Below, in pieces: positions 21,336 through 29,408 of a stretch of 34,957 nt of DNA. Under the pieces are notes generated by a model, which saw nothing but the letters and a program-made list of their open reading frames with translations, made no database searches and was not told where the DNA came from. The stretch's first letter is position 1; each line of letters opens with the position of its first letter. The position numbers and the translations under genes are program-made. Source of the DNA: JAZDLM01 sp043801895 (GTDB lineage Bacteria > Patescibacteriota > Kazan-3B-28); the NCBI GenBank assembly GCA_043801895.1, contig JAZDLM010000006.1, positions 1-34,957 of the forward strand, in the 5' to 3' direction.

Positions 21336-22781
21336 ATGGCGAAAAACCGGCTGCAAGGTAAGCGAGTGGCGGTGATCGGGCTGGGGCGCGAGGGGGTTGA
21401 GCTGGCGCGGTTTTTGGCTAAACAAGAGGCTCGCGTCACTATATTGGATCGGGCATCAGCCAAGCAGCTTGGTAAAAATTACCAAGTAATGAAAGCAGTC
21501 GGCATAGATTTTGAATTGGGCGACAAATATTTAGATAATCTGGCTAGTTTCGAAATCGTCTATCGGAGTCCCGGCGTGCCGTTAGAATTGCCGGCGTTAA
21601 AACAAGCGCGCAAGCGGGGCGTTGAAATAAGTAGCGGGACAAAATTATTTTTAGAGCTGTGCCCTGCTAAAGTTATTGGCATTACTGGTACAAAAGGTAA
21701 ATCTACAACCGCCAGCCTGGTCCACCATTTACTTAGAGGTAGCCTCTCCCTCCTTCGTTCCGCTAAAGCCGGAACTACGGGCGGGCAGGCGGCAACTCGG
21801 GGCAACAAAGAAAAGTCTAGAGTGTATATGGCTGGCAATATTGGCCATTCGCCGCTGCCGCTACTGGGTAAATTAAAACGGAGCGATTGGGTGATACTAG
21901 AGCTGTCTAGTTTTCAATTAGAAGATATGACGACTAGCCCCAACATCGCGGTATTACTAAATGTGGTACCCGAGCATCTGGATAGGCACAAGACGTTCTC
22001 TCGGTATCTGGCTGCTAAGAAGAATATTTATTTGTATCAGAAAAGAGGTGATTGGTTGGTGGCGTCGCAAGATTTTCCTGTTCTGCGGCAGGCAGCTAAG
22101 GAAACTAGGGCTAGGGTTTTCCCCTATTCTACCCACAAAATTTTGCGCAAGGGGCTGTATTTGGCTAAGGGTGAGATAGTTTATCGCCAGCTAAATAATG
22201 GGAAACGCCAGTCGATCGCCCCGATCGATAAAGTTCCGATCCGAGGCGAGCATAATCTGCAAAATGTGCTGGCCGCCATTGGGGTGGCGATCCTGGGGAA
22301 AATTAAGCCCACCCAAATTGCTAAACGATTAGCCTCGTTCAGGCCGCTGCACCATCGTCTCGAGTTGGTGCGCGAAATCGGCGGGGTGAGATTCATTAAT
22401 GACTCACTGGCTACCACTCCTGAGGCTGCTACTGCCGCCGTGCAGACCTTTGACGGCGAGGATATCGCTCTGATCGTGGGCGGGGTTTATAAAGGAGGCG
22501 ACATTAGGCAGCTAGCTCAAGTTATCGAGCGACACAGCGCAATTTATGTGGCATTGATCGGGGAATCGGCCAACCGATTCGCCAAAGTGCTGGCTCAGTG
22601 GGCGCCGTCGGTGCATTATGAAAAGTCTAAAGATCTCAAACAGGCGATCAAGGCAGCCTATGCTAGCGTGAAAGCGGATGGAGGAGTAGTAGTCTTGGCT
22701 CCGGCGTGTGCTAGCTTTGATATGTTCAAGGACGCCTATGATAGAGGCGAACAATTTAAGATAATAGCAAAGACCCTATAA
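21336..22781 (+). CDS. murD: UDP-N-acetylmuramoyl-L-alanine--D-glutamate ligase
   Basis: Adds D-glutamate to UDP-MurNAc-L-Ala. 481 residues: N-terminal Rossmann-like domain ('VAVIGLGREGVELARFL'), ATP P-loop GITGTKGKSTT at 115-125, 'GNIGHSP', 'ELSSFQLE', 'LDRH', and the C-terminal domain starting 'INDSLATTPEA'. About 20-25 extra residues lie between the P-loop helix and GNIG (about 132-155, reading LLRSAKAGTTGGQAATRG). Their DNA carries a palindrome found again at 28709, so this looks like an in-frame insertion. ATG 21336 is chosen over GTG 21318 because it fits the TATAAT and the family N-terminus. First gene of the second dcw block. Confidence 0.93.
   Translation: MAKNRLQGKRVAVIGLGREGVELARFLAKQEARVTILDRASAKQLGKNYQVMKAVGIDFELGDKYLDNLASFEIVYRSPGVPLELPALKQARKRGVEISSGTKLFLELCPAKVIGITGTKGKSTTASLVHHLLRGSLSLLRSAKAGTTGGQAATRGNKEKSRVYMAGNIGHSPLPLLGKLKRSDWVILELSSFQLEDMTTSPNIAVLLNVVPEHLDRHKTFSRYLAAKKNIYLYQKRGDWLVASQDFPVLRQAAKETRARVFPYSTHKILRKGLYLAKGEIVYRQLNNGKRQSIAPIDKVPIRGEHNLQNVLAAIGVAILGKIKPTQIAKRLASFRPLHHRLELVREIGGVRFINDSLATTPEAATAAVQTFDGEDIALIVGGVYKGGDIRQLAQVIERHSAIYVALIGESANRFAKVLAQWAPSVHYEKSKDLKQAIKAAYASVKADGGVVVLAPACASFDMFKDAYDRGEQFKIIAKTL
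21757..21775. repeat. Palindromic element copy inside murD
   Basis: GTTCCGCTAAAGCCGGAAC, identical to 28709-28728 except for one missing G. It is translated in frame as part of the extra segment of MurD. Confidence 0.7.
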
Positions 22782-22794
22782 ACACTATTGGAAT

Positions 22795-23982
22795 ATGAGA
22801 CCATATCATCGGCAAGATTACTATCTGGCCACCACCACTTTTTTGCTGGTGATTTTTGGTTTGATCATGGTGGCCTCTGCTTCCGTGGTGCAATCCTACG
22901 AAATCGCAGGTTCCAATAATTTTTACCTACTGCGTCAGGCCGGGTTTGCCTTGGTCGGAATTATCCTCTGGTGGATTTTGCAGAAGATCGACTACCACTT
23001 ATGGAAACGGTTCGCCACTATCGGCCTTGGCATCGCATTGGTTTTGTTGGTTTTAGTTCTGATCCCCGGCCTCGGAGTAGAGGCTGGCGGTGCGCGCCGG
23101 TGGGTGGGCTTTGGCATATTTACGCTGCAAGCCAGCGAGGTGACAAAGATCGCGCTGATCCTGTATTTAGCGTACTGGTTCGAGAAGAAAGGCCAGCGCA
23201 TTACCGATCTACTCGGCACTTTTCTGCCGTTCGTGGCGGTAATCGGGATAATCTTTTTGTTGGTCATGCAGGAGCCGGATTTGGGCACAGCCGTGGTGAC
23301 AGCCTTGGTGGCCGGCACTATGTTTTTGGGGGCCGGTGCCACTTGGGGGCAACTGGTCACGCTGGGCGGCGGCGGGATCGCTGCGATGATGTTTCTGATC
23401 TACGCTGCGCCGTATCGCCTGCGGCGGCTATTGACCTTTTTAAACCCCGGAGCGGACCCGCTGGGTTCGGGCTACCATATTAACCAGGCGCTGCTGGCAG
23501 TGGGTTCGGGCGGGCTATTCGGCTTGGGGTATGGGCACAGTCGGCAGAAATTTAATTTTCTGCCCGAGGCATCGTCTGACTCGATCTTCGCGGTTATCGC
23601 CGAAGAACTGGGTCTGATCGGCTCAGTATTTTTGGTGATCCTCCCATTTGCGGTGATTATTTGGCGAGGGCTGATCACCGCCAAAAAAGCGCCCGATATG
23701 TTTGGCCGGATGCTGGCGCTAGGGTTAACTTCGTGGATCGGCTATCAAGCCGTCATCAATATCGGTGCGATTATCGGCTTATTCCCGCTAACCGGCATCC
23801 CGCTACCATTTATTAGCCAAGGCGGCAGCTCGTTGGTGATCATGTTGATAGCCAGTGGTATACTCTTGAATATTTCTAAGCAAACTGTTAAAACGACTGA
23901 AGATGAAAGTCCTCTTGGCGGGTGGTGGGACTGGTGGTCATATTTTGCCAACGCTAGCAGTCGCCGCCGCCCTACAAAATAA
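22795..23982 (+). CDS. ftsW: FtsW, septal peptidoglycan glycosyltransferase (SEDS)
   Basis: SEDS-family membrane protein that polymerises lipid II with its class B PBP partner (FtsI). 395 residues with about ten hydrophobic helices. Family signatures include 'VMQEPDLGTAVV', 'GYHINQALLAVGSGGLFGLGYGHSRQKFNFLPEASSD' in pieces, 'FAVIAEELGLIG' and 'GLFPLTGIPLPFISQGGSS'. Neighbouring murD and murG favour FtsW over RodA. The last 80 nt overlap the start of murG in another frame, giving a Trp-rich, basic tail (GGWWDWWSYFA, SSRRRPTK) encoded by the murG glycine loop. Confidence 0.95.
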   Translation: MRPYHRQDYYLATTTFLLVIFGLIMVASASVVQSYEIAGSNNFYLLRQAGFALVGIILWWILQKIDYHLWKRFATIGLGIALVLLVLVLIPGLGVEAGGARRWVGFGIFTLQASEVTKIALILYLAYWFEKKGQRITDLLGTFLPFVAVIGIIFLLVMQEPDLGTAVVTALVAGTMFLGAGATWGQLVTLGGGGIAAMMFLIYAAPYRLRRLLTFLNPGADPLGSGYHINQALLAVGSGGLFGLGYGHSRQKFNFLPEASSDSIFAVIAEELGLIGSVFLVILPFAVIIWRGLITAKKAPDMFGRMLALGLTSWIGYQAVINIGAIIGLFPLTGIPLPFISQGGSSLVIMLIASGILLNISKQTVKTTEDESPLGGWWDWWSYFANASSRRRPTK

Positions 23983-25009
23983 GCAGCCCGGGATCGAACT
24001 GCTATATGTCGGTTCGCGCCGACCGCAGGACAGAGAGTTGGTCGAGGCAGCCGGGATCCCGTTTCAAGCGATTTCTGCCGGAAAACTCCGGCGCTATTTT
24101 GCGTTGGAGAATATTGCTGATCCGTTCAAGTTTATGCGCGGAGTCTGGGAGGCCGGTGTGATCCTCAAGCGATTTCGTCCGCAAGTGGTTTTTGCCAAGG
24201 GCGGCTATGTATCGTTGCCGATAGTGGTGGCGGCTGGGCATCTGAACATTCCTGTGATCGTTCATGAGTCGGACAGTCGTTTGGGGCGGGCGAATCGATG
24301 GGCTTTAAGATCGGCGACTAAATTGGCGCTGGCGTTTCCGATCGAGGAGTGCATCAAAAATTCTCTAATTCCGGAGTCCTATCGAGCAAAGTTGGTTTAT
24401 ACCGGTTTGCCGATCGGACGGGATTTGTGGGAGGGCTCGAGAGAACCGTTATTTCATAACGGCAAACCGATCGTCATGATTTCAGGGGGCTCGCAAGGCG
24501 CCTCGGCAATTAACGATCTAGTCTGGGGAGTTCTGCCGCAACTTGCCAACCGATACGATCTGATCCATCAGGTAGGCGAAGCGCATCTGTCGGCAGCCAC
24601 CGAACAACAGCAGGGGCTACCAGCTGATTTGCAAAACAGCTACTTGCCCTTCGGTTTTGACCGGCAGCTGCACCGCCGCGGGCTCCGCCTAGCTGATTTG
24701 ATCGTTGGCCGCGCCGGCTCGTCAATTTTTGAATTTGCGGTGTTGGGTAAGCCCACGATCCTTATTCCTCTGCCGGTCAAGATCGGGGACGATCAAATTC
24801 GTAACAGCCGATTTATTGAACAACTTGGCGCGGCAGTCGTCCTTGATCAAAATGGACTGACCAGCGAGAAATTGCTGGCGGCCATCGATGAATTGATGAC
24901 CGATACCGATAAATGTAAGATGATCGCTAGTCAATTAGCCGAACTGGGTGCCAAATCGCGCGAGGCGGCCGAGGCAGTCGCCCAATTGATTCTTTCAACT
25001 GTTTCATGA
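23903..25009 (+). CDS. murG: UDP-GlcNAc:lipid I GlcNAc transferase
   Basis: Peripheral membrane GT28 enzyme that turns lipid I into lipid II. 368 residues, N-terminal glycine loop GGGTGGHILPTLA near residues 7-19, 'FAKGGYVSLPIVVAA', 'HESDSRLGRANR', a C-terminal donor domain with 'MISGGSQGASAIND', and 'VGRAGSSIFEFAVLGKPTILIPLP'. The start is fixed by the family N-terminus MKVLLAGGGTGGH, forcing the 80-nt overlap with ftsW. Its stop overlaps the next ATG (ATGA). Confidence 0.95.
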   Translation: MKVLLAGGGTGGHILPTLAVAAALQNKQPGIELLYVGSRRPQDRELVEAAGIPFQAISAGKLRRYFALENIADPFKFMRGVWEAGVILKRFRPQVVFAKGGYVSLPIVVAAGHLNIPVIVHESDSRLGRANRWALRSATKLALAFPIEECIKNSLIPESYRAKLVYTGLPIGRDLWEGSREPLFHNGKPIVMISGGSQGASAINDLVWGVLPQLANRYDLIHQVGEAHLSAATEQQQGLPADLQNSYLPFGFDRQLHRRGLRLADLIVGRAGSSIFEFAVLGKPTILIPLPVKIGDDQIRNSRFIEQLGAAVVLDQNGLTSEKLLAAIDELMTDTDKCKMIASQLAELGAKSREAAEAVAQLILSTVS

Positions 25010-25614
25010 AACATCCCCGCAATTATATTTGGAACGATCCGGTTTGGTTAGTGGGATTATTGGTCGTCTTAATACTTGCGAGCACTAGCGGAGGGTATTT
25101 TGCCAAACAGGTATCCTCGTGGGTGATGTACGATTTGTTAGGTCGAAACCCGGCGCAAGAAATGGCGCCCAATGTGATAGCCGGCCAGGCCGATCGGCTG
25201 GCGATCCCCAGTCTCGGCCTGAATGCCCCTCTGGTATATATCGAACAAAAAGACGAGCCTACTTTCCAAAAAGCTTTAGAAAACGGCGTGGTGCACTACC
25301 CAGGGACGGCATTGCCCGGCGAGCTTGGTAACGCTTATTATTTTGGCCATTCGTCCGACTATGTATTCAAGCCCGGGAGCTATAAAACTGTGTTTGCCAC
25401 TCTGCCCAAAATGAAAGTCGGCGACGAGGTGTACATTACCGATTCCGTTGGCAAGCAGTTCGTTTATGCGGTAGTCGAAACTAAAGTGGTAGAGCCCGAT
25501 GATATCAGCGTGCTATCGCAGGGGGAGGCCAAGGAAAAGAAACTGACGCTGCAGGCTTCCTACCCGCTGGGGACTGCCTTAAAGCGATATCTGGTGGTCG
25601 CTCGGCTAAAATAG
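25006..25614 (+). CDS. Sortase-like protein with Ser in place of the catalytic Cys (1)
   Basis: 202 residues: an N-terminal membrane helix (about 13-32) and a class D/E-like sortase barrel. The catalytic histidine is H115 in YYFGHSSDY and the arginine is R194 in LKRYLVV. The strand that normally reads TLxTC reads TLQASYP, so serine 185 occupies the cysteine position. Sortases normally anchor proteins to peptidoglycan by a Cys thioester; here either a serine nucleophile or a non-catalytic barrel is implied. Coupled to murG by ATGA, placing it in the wall-synthesis operon. Confidence 0.85.
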   Translation: MKHPRNYIWNDPVWLVGLLVVLILASTSGGYFAKQVSSWVMYDLLGRNPAQEMAPNVIAGQADRLAIPSLGLNAPLVYIEQKDEPTFQKALENGVVHYPGTALPGELGNAYYFGHSSDYVFKPGSYKTVFATLPKMKVGDEVYITDSVGKQFVYAVVETKVVEPDDISVLSQGEAKEKKLTLQASYPLGTALKRYLVVARLK

Positions 25615-25630
25615 CCAGTTGCCTGACAAT

Positions 25631-25639
25631 TGATACAAT
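25631..25639 (+). promoter_or_regulatory. Extended -10 promoter
   Basis: TGATACAAT, 9 nt before the ATG of the second sortase-like gene, giving at most a very short leader. Confidence 0.5.
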
Positions 25640-25648
25640 GGTTAGGTT

Positions 25649-26254
25649 ATGGAGAGTTTGGCTTTAATCAGTCGGCTAAAGTGGATCGGGTGGGGTTTTC
25701 TAATTTTTCTGGTCCTGTTGCTGGCGTTTAATTTCCAATACTTCGCCATTCAGCTGGGCTATTTTTATCGCTACGACCTCCTGGGCCAAGATTTGGGCCA
25801 CGCCGAACCCAATGGGAAACCGGATAGAATAGTTATCAACCGGATCGGGGTGGATGCGCCGCTGATTTACCCTGATGTCGGCGATGAGTCAGCGATCCAG
25901 TTGGCCCTGGAGGCTGGCGTGGCGCACTATCCGGGGACCGCTCAGGTGGGGCAGTCGGGCAATGCTTATTTCTTGGGGCATTCATCCGAATCGCCGTCCG
26001 ACCCCGGCCAATTCAAGACCGTCTTCGCGCTGCTTACCCAACTGCGCGAGGGCGACAAGATCTTAATAACTGATTCTCGGGGGCGGCAATTTTCCTATCA
26101 GATATTTGACCGCGCAGTAGTCTCGCCCGGGCAAACTAATGTGCTGGATCCCATTTTAGGCCACCCCAGGATGTTAAGTTTGCAAACATCCTATCCCTTG
26201 GGGACGACTCTGTGGCGATATATCGTGCGAGCGGAATTGGTAACCAATAAGTAA
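25649..26254 (+). CDS. Sortase-like protein with Ser in place of the catalytic Cys (2)
   Basis: 201 residues, a tandem paralogue of the preceding gene: a membrane helix (about 12-33), histidine H111 in YFLGHSSES, arginine R190 in LWRYIV, and SLQTSYP with serine 181 where cysteine is expected. Shared motifs between the copies include 'GVAHYPGTA'/'GVVHYPGTA', 'FKTVFA'/'YKTVFA' and 'ILITDSRGRQF'/'VYITDSVGKQF'. Independent retention of Ser-Tyr-Pro in both copies argues against a random loss. Lies between murG and murC. Confidence 0.85.
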   Translation: MESLALISRLKWIGWGFLIFLVLLLAFNFQYFAIQLGYFYRYDLLGQDLGHAEPNGKPDRIVINRIGVDAPLIYPDVGDESAIQLALEAGVAHYPGTAQVGQSGNAYFLGHSSESPSDPGQFKTVFALLTQLREGDKILITDSRGRQFSYQIFDRAVVSPGQTNVLDPILGHPRMLSLQTSYPLGTTLWRYIVRAELVTNK

Positions 26255-26260
26255 AACGGG

Positions 26261-26620
26261 ATGACGAAACATTACTTTCTAGTGGGGATCGGGGGCGTGG
26301 GGATGCAAGGTCTAGCCTGGCTGCTGCGCGAACGGGGCGATAAAGTTTCCGGCTCAGACGTGAACGATTTTGAAGCGAGGCCCGAGATGGAAGCGACGGG
26401 GATCCGGGTGCATATTGGGCACGCGGCGGAAAATATTGAAAAAGATGTGGATGAGGTGATCCGCAGCGCGGCGGTGCCCGACGACAATCTGGAAATTCAG
26501 ACGGCTAAAAGGCGGGGCTTGCCAATTCGGCGTCGGCTGGAGCTGGTCGGTGAAATTATGCAGAGCAAGACTGGAGTGGCCATCGCTGGCACGCACGGCA
26601 AGACCACTACCACAAAATGA
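26261..26620 (+). CDS. murC: MurC, N-terminal part (frameshifted)
   Basis: UDP-MurNAc--L-alanine ligase, first 119 residues: glycine loop GIGGVGMQGLAWLL at 9-22, 'VSGSDVN', 'IRSAAVP', 'RRLELVGEIM' and the ATP P-loop GTHGKTTTT at 110-118. The frame then meets TGA at 26618-26620 right after AAA. The rest of MurC continues in the -1 frame from ATG 26617, with the perfect family continuation MIAMIL. Either a one-base deletion (or assembly error), a programmed -1 slip on the A-AAA run before TGA, or two polypeptides made by ATGA reinitiation. Confidence 0.85.
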   Translation: MTKHYFLVGIGGVGMQGLAWLLRERGDKVSGSDVNDFEARPEMEATGIRVHIGHAAENIEKDVDEVIRSAAVPDDNLEIQTAKRRGLPIRRRLELVGEIMQSKTGVAIAGTHGKTTTTK

Positions 26621-27621
26621 TCGCTATGATCCTGCAGGCAGCTGGCCGCGACCCGATGGCGTTGATCGGCGCCGAGGTAAAAAGCTTGTCGGCTAATATC
26701 GTGGCGGGGCATGGTCCGGTGATGGTAGTGGAGGCTTGCGAATACGGCCGGTCGTTTCTAGATCTGAAGCCCAAGATCGCTGTGATTACCAACATTGAGG
26801 CGGATCACCTGGATTACTATAAAGATATTGAAGACATTAAATCAGCCTTTACTGAGTTTGCTAAGCTAATCCCGAAAGATGGCGCGATTATCGCCAACGG
26901 CGATGACGGTAATGTGCGGGCAGCTCTCGCGAAGGTTGATCGCAAAATTATTTGGGCTGGTCTAGGCAATGACAATGGTTTGTGCGCCCGAGACATTGAA
27001 TTTCGCGAGGGGCGCACCTATTTTTCGGTCAACGGGTCGCGATTGCATTTGCATGTCCCCGGTAAGCATAATATAGCCAACGCGGTGCTAGCCTGGGCCG
27101 TAGCGCGTGAGCTGGGCGTTGACGACACTACCGTAAAGCATGTGTTGCAGGATGAATTTCGGGGAGTAGAGCGGCGGTTCGAAATTCTTGGCACTACCAA
27201 AGGTATTACCCTTTTGGATGATTATGCCCACCACCCAACTGAGATCCGCGGCGTGCTGGAAGGAGCGCGGCAGTACTTTGGCAATCGGCGGCTGTTGGCG
27301 GTGTTCCACCCGCACCAATTCAGCCGGACCAGGCTACTGCTGGACGATTTTGCTAAAAGCTTTGCCAATGTCGATCTGGTGGTAGTGGCGCCGATTTTTG
27401 CGGTGCGCGACACCGATGAAGACAAAAAATCGATCAGCGCTGAGGTATTAGTGGAGGCAATTAATTGTGAGTCGCACAACGCCAGGTTTGTTGGTGACTT
27501 CGACGCGATCAAACAATTTATGGTTAGTGAAGTAAAGCCTGGCAATGTAGTGATCACGCTGGGAGCGGGTCGGGCCAATGTGTTTGGTCGAGAATTGTTG
27601 GGCACTCTAAGGCAACTCTAA
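26617..27621 (+). CDS. murC: MurC, C-terminal part (frameshifted)
   Basis: 334 residues carrying the rest of MurC: 'VVEACEYGRSFLDLKP', 'ITNIEADHLDYYKD' (central domain acidic and ligand residues), 'PGKHNIANAVLAWAVA', 'RRFEILG', the C-terminal domain 'DDYAHHPTEIRGVLEGAR' and 'VFHPHQFSRTRLL'. All conserved regions after the P-loop are intact with no further stops, so decay is limited to the single junction. The ATG overlaps the upstream TGA (ATGA) but no ribosome site is seen. Joined by a -1 shift, the protein would be about 453 residues, normal for MurC. Confidence 0.88.
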   Translation: MIAMILQAAGRDPMALIGAEVKSLSANIVAGHGPVMVVEACEYGRSFLDLKPKIAVITNIEADHLDYYKDIEDIKSAFTEFAKLIPKDGAIIANGDDGNVRAALAKVDRKIIWAGLGNDNGLCARDIEFREGRTYFSVNGSRLHLHVPGKHNIANAVLAWAVARELGVDDTTVKHVLQDEFRGVERRFEILGTTKGITLLDDYAHHPTEIRGVLEGARQYFGNRRLLAVFHPHQFSRTRLLLDDFAKSFANVDLVVVAPIFAVRDTDEDKKSISAEVLVEAINCESHNARFVGDFDAIKQFMVSEVKPGNVVITLGAGRANVFGRELLGTLRQL

Positions 27622-27622
27622 A

Positions 27623-28492
27623 GTGAAGATCGGGGGCAACTGGTCAAATTGGTTGGGCAAATTTCGCTCGCCCAAGCGCGTGCCGGTATTGCATTGGCCG
27701 GGCCGGTCGCGTCTGACTAATCGACGGAGCACCGGGGCGCCAACTCGCTTGCCAGCCGTCGGGCTGCCCTGGCAGGCGCCTCGCACTCGGGTGACTTGGT
27801 GGTCGAAGACATTAACGATATTGGCGTTAGGGCTGGTTGTTTATGTGGCGTTTGGCACTAAGTTTTTTGTGTTAGATAGTCTGGAGATTGCCGGTAATCA
27901 TTTGTCGGACAAGTCGGAAATCGAACAACTGTTGTTCCCGCGCGGGTTCAAGGGAGTAAATGCGGTTACTTTTTGGGCGGGGAGAGCGCGGCGAAAACTG
28001 GAAAAGCTAGCTCCCATCAAAGAGGTTAGTTTTCACAAGAATTTAATATCCAATACCTTAATGATCGAGATAGTGGAACATCAGTCGTCAATCGTTTGGC
28101 AAACCAGCGGAGAAAGATTTTTGGTTAATCGTTCCGGTGTGGTGTACGACAAAGCCGAACCGGGGAGCCCACTTTTAGTAGTGGAGGACTTGAAAAATCT
28201 GCCGGTTAGCTTGAACCAACAGATCGTTTCGCCGGAGTTCATTGAATTTGTCACCAGTTTTGCCGCTAATCTGCCGCGCAAAACCAATATCAGTATCGAT
28301 CGGATAATGATACCGGAAACCACTTTTGAAGTAGAGATGAAAACCAGCCAAGGCTGGACGATCTTGTTGGACACCACTCGATCTTATGAAGATCAGTTGA
28401 ATAATTTAGTGCGTGTTCTAAGGGAACTGGGGGATAACCCGCCCAAGGCATATATAGATTTGAGGGTGGGGAAGAAAGTGTTTTATAAGTGA
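27623..28492 (+). CDS. ftsQ: Cell division protein FtsQ/DivIB
   Basis: Bitopic division protein that links the septal synthase to the divisome. 289 residues: a long basic cytoplasmic part (1-60), one membrane helix (about 61-80), a POTRA-like domain starting FFVLDSLEIAGNHLSDKSEI, then the beta domain with 'VEHQSSIVWQ', 'FLVNRSGVVYDKA', and the C-terminal 'YIDLRVGKKVFYK'. GTG start one base after the murC stop, indicating tight coupling. The stop codon TGA overlaps the 5' arm of the terminator. No ftsA or ftsZ follows within the window. Confidence 0.88.
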   Translation: MKIGGNWSNWLGKFRSPKRVPVLHWPGRSRLTNRRSTGAPTRLPAVGLPWQAPRTRVTWWSKTLTILALGLVVYVAFGTKFFVLDSLEIAGNHLSDKSEIEQLLFPRGFKGVNAVTFWAGRARRKLEKLAPIKEVSFHKNLISNTLMIEIVEHQSSIVWQTSGERFLVNRSGVVYDKAEPGSPLLVVEDLKNLPVSLNQQIVSPEFIEFVTSFAANLPRKTNISIDRIMIPETTFEVEMKTSQGWTILLDTTRSYEDQLNNLVRVLRELGDNPPKAYIDLRVGKKVFYK

Positions 28493-28524
28493 GCGCCGAA
28501 TCGCGCTCGACCGATTTTTCTTTT
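28491..28524 (+). terminator. Intrinsic terminator of the dcw operon
   Basis: GAGCGC-CGAATC-GCGCTC followed by a TTTTTCTTTT tract; the ftsQ TGA overlaps the first arm. Confidence 0.75.
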
Positions 28525-28568
28525 GCCACCCATCCCGCCATTTGCTCAAATGGACGGGACGGGTGGCA
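28524..28568. repeat. Long near-perfect palindrome
   Basis: Arms of about 20 bp (TGCCACCCATCCCG... with ...CGGGACGGGTGGCA) meet around loop GCTC, with one mismatch and one bulge. Confidence 0.8.
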
Positions 28569-28630
28569 CCCAAAAGACGCCCCACTCACAAATTGGGCTG
28601 TTGGTTAACTCAAAATTGACCTTTCTGGAC

Positions 28631-28699
28631 TACCCGCCCGAACGTACCCCGCCAGAATGACACGCTCGGTGTCGGGCTGGCGTTCGGTACGGGCGGGTA
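28631..28699. repeat. Large imperfect palindrome
   Basis: Outer arms TACCCGCCCG/CGGGCGGGTA, inner GCCAG/CTGGC and tip GACAC-GCTCG-GTGTC. No gene is seen in 28569-28874. Confidence 0.75.
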
Positions 28700-28708
28700 C
28701 GCGAACTT

Positions 28709-28728
28709 GTTCCGGCTAAAGCCGGAAC
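28709..28728. repeat. Palindromic element, intergenic copy
   Basis: GTTCCGGCTAAAGCCGGAAC, perfect 8-bp arms with loop TAAA; nearly identical to the copy inside murD at 21757. Confidence 0.8.
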
Positions 28729-28874
28729 TTCAGACAACGCTATCCATACCGGTCAATTTTGCGACCAACAATCCCAATTTACTCGATGGGTAATGGCCGC
28801 CATGGAGGGGGATTGATGATATAGATGGCCCCCTACGCCATAGGAGAAAAACAGCTCTGGGAGCGGGTTTTGGC

Positions 28875-28903
28875 TTGACTTTAACCTGATTTTGGCGTAT
28901 ACT
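28875..28903 (+). promoter_or_regulatory. Sigma-70 promoter
   Basis: TTGACT-N17-TATACT, close to consensus; about 38 nt before the first copy of the leader RNA motif. Confidence 0.8.
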
Positions 28904-28940
28904 TGAAGTTGAAAGGGGGAGCTTGAAAACTCTTATTTTA

Positions 28941-29030
28941 TCCCAGCCCGCGGGGGTTGGTGAGGTCTTTCTCCTGTGCGGGAGACAGTAGTGTTACGCT
29001 CCTACGGCAAAGCCGAGTTGGAGCGGGGAG
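28941..29030 (+). ncRNA. Structured leader RNA, copy 1
   Basis: A 48-nt block from 28941 to 28988, with hairpins CCAGCC/GGTTGG and TCTCC-TGTGC-GGGAGA, is followed by a third hairpin CGCTCC/GGAGCG with inner GGC-AAA-GCC. The last arm abuts the ribosome site GGGGAG of the next gene. Copy 2 at 29409 conserves the structure with compensatory changes. Candidate cis-regulatory RNA. Confidence 0.65.
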
Positions 29031-29036
29031 AGGCAA

Positions 29037-29408
29037 ATGCAGACATTGTATTTTGTGGTCACGAAGATCTTCGGCTTTGCGCCGATCGCACCCCCCCTAG
29101 GGGTTGCGCTTACAACCTTCAAGGATCCGGGTATTTTCCCGGCGGTGGCGACCTTTTTCGTGAAGATCCAGACGCCAGAGGGCCAGAGGGCGAAGGCCAT
29201 GCGCTACATGGCCGCTGCTCTATGGAAGAAGGAACACGTCGCTCTCTTCACGGAGAGCAGGCCCCTTTTCTACCCCGGAGCGGGTGGTGACGAAGAAGGC
29301 ATCGTGGTCGCTGAAGTGAAGGACGCAGATGAACGGTCCTGCATGGCTGGCGTCCAGAAGGGCGTCCTCGTGTATGAGATGAACGCCGACGATTCCGCTG
29401 ACTCGTAA
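29037..29408 (+). CDS. Hypothetical protein, 123 aa
   Basis: ATG with GGGGAG 6 nt upstream. Unrecognised; hydrophobic N-terminal third (YFVVTKIFGFAPIAPPLGVAL) then a soluble alpha/beta part ending acidic (MNADDSADS). No clear signal cleavage site. It lies between two copies of the same leader RNA motif and is followed by a second small gene, suggesting a two-gene unit in which each gene has its own RNA leader. An overlapping +1 frame (28976-29290) has no ribosome site and is rejected. Confidence 0.55.
   Translation: MQTLYFVVTKIFGFAPIAPPLGVALTTFKDPGIFPAVATFFVKIQTPEGQRAKAMRYMAAALWKKEHVALFTESRPLFYPGAGGDEEGIVVAEVKDADERSCMAGVQKGVLVYEMNADDSADS

Noticed and set aside
28976..29290. 104-codon frame overlapping the 123-aa gene
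   Set aside because: Starts inside the leader RNA and has no ribosome site, whereas ATG 29037 has GGGGAG.
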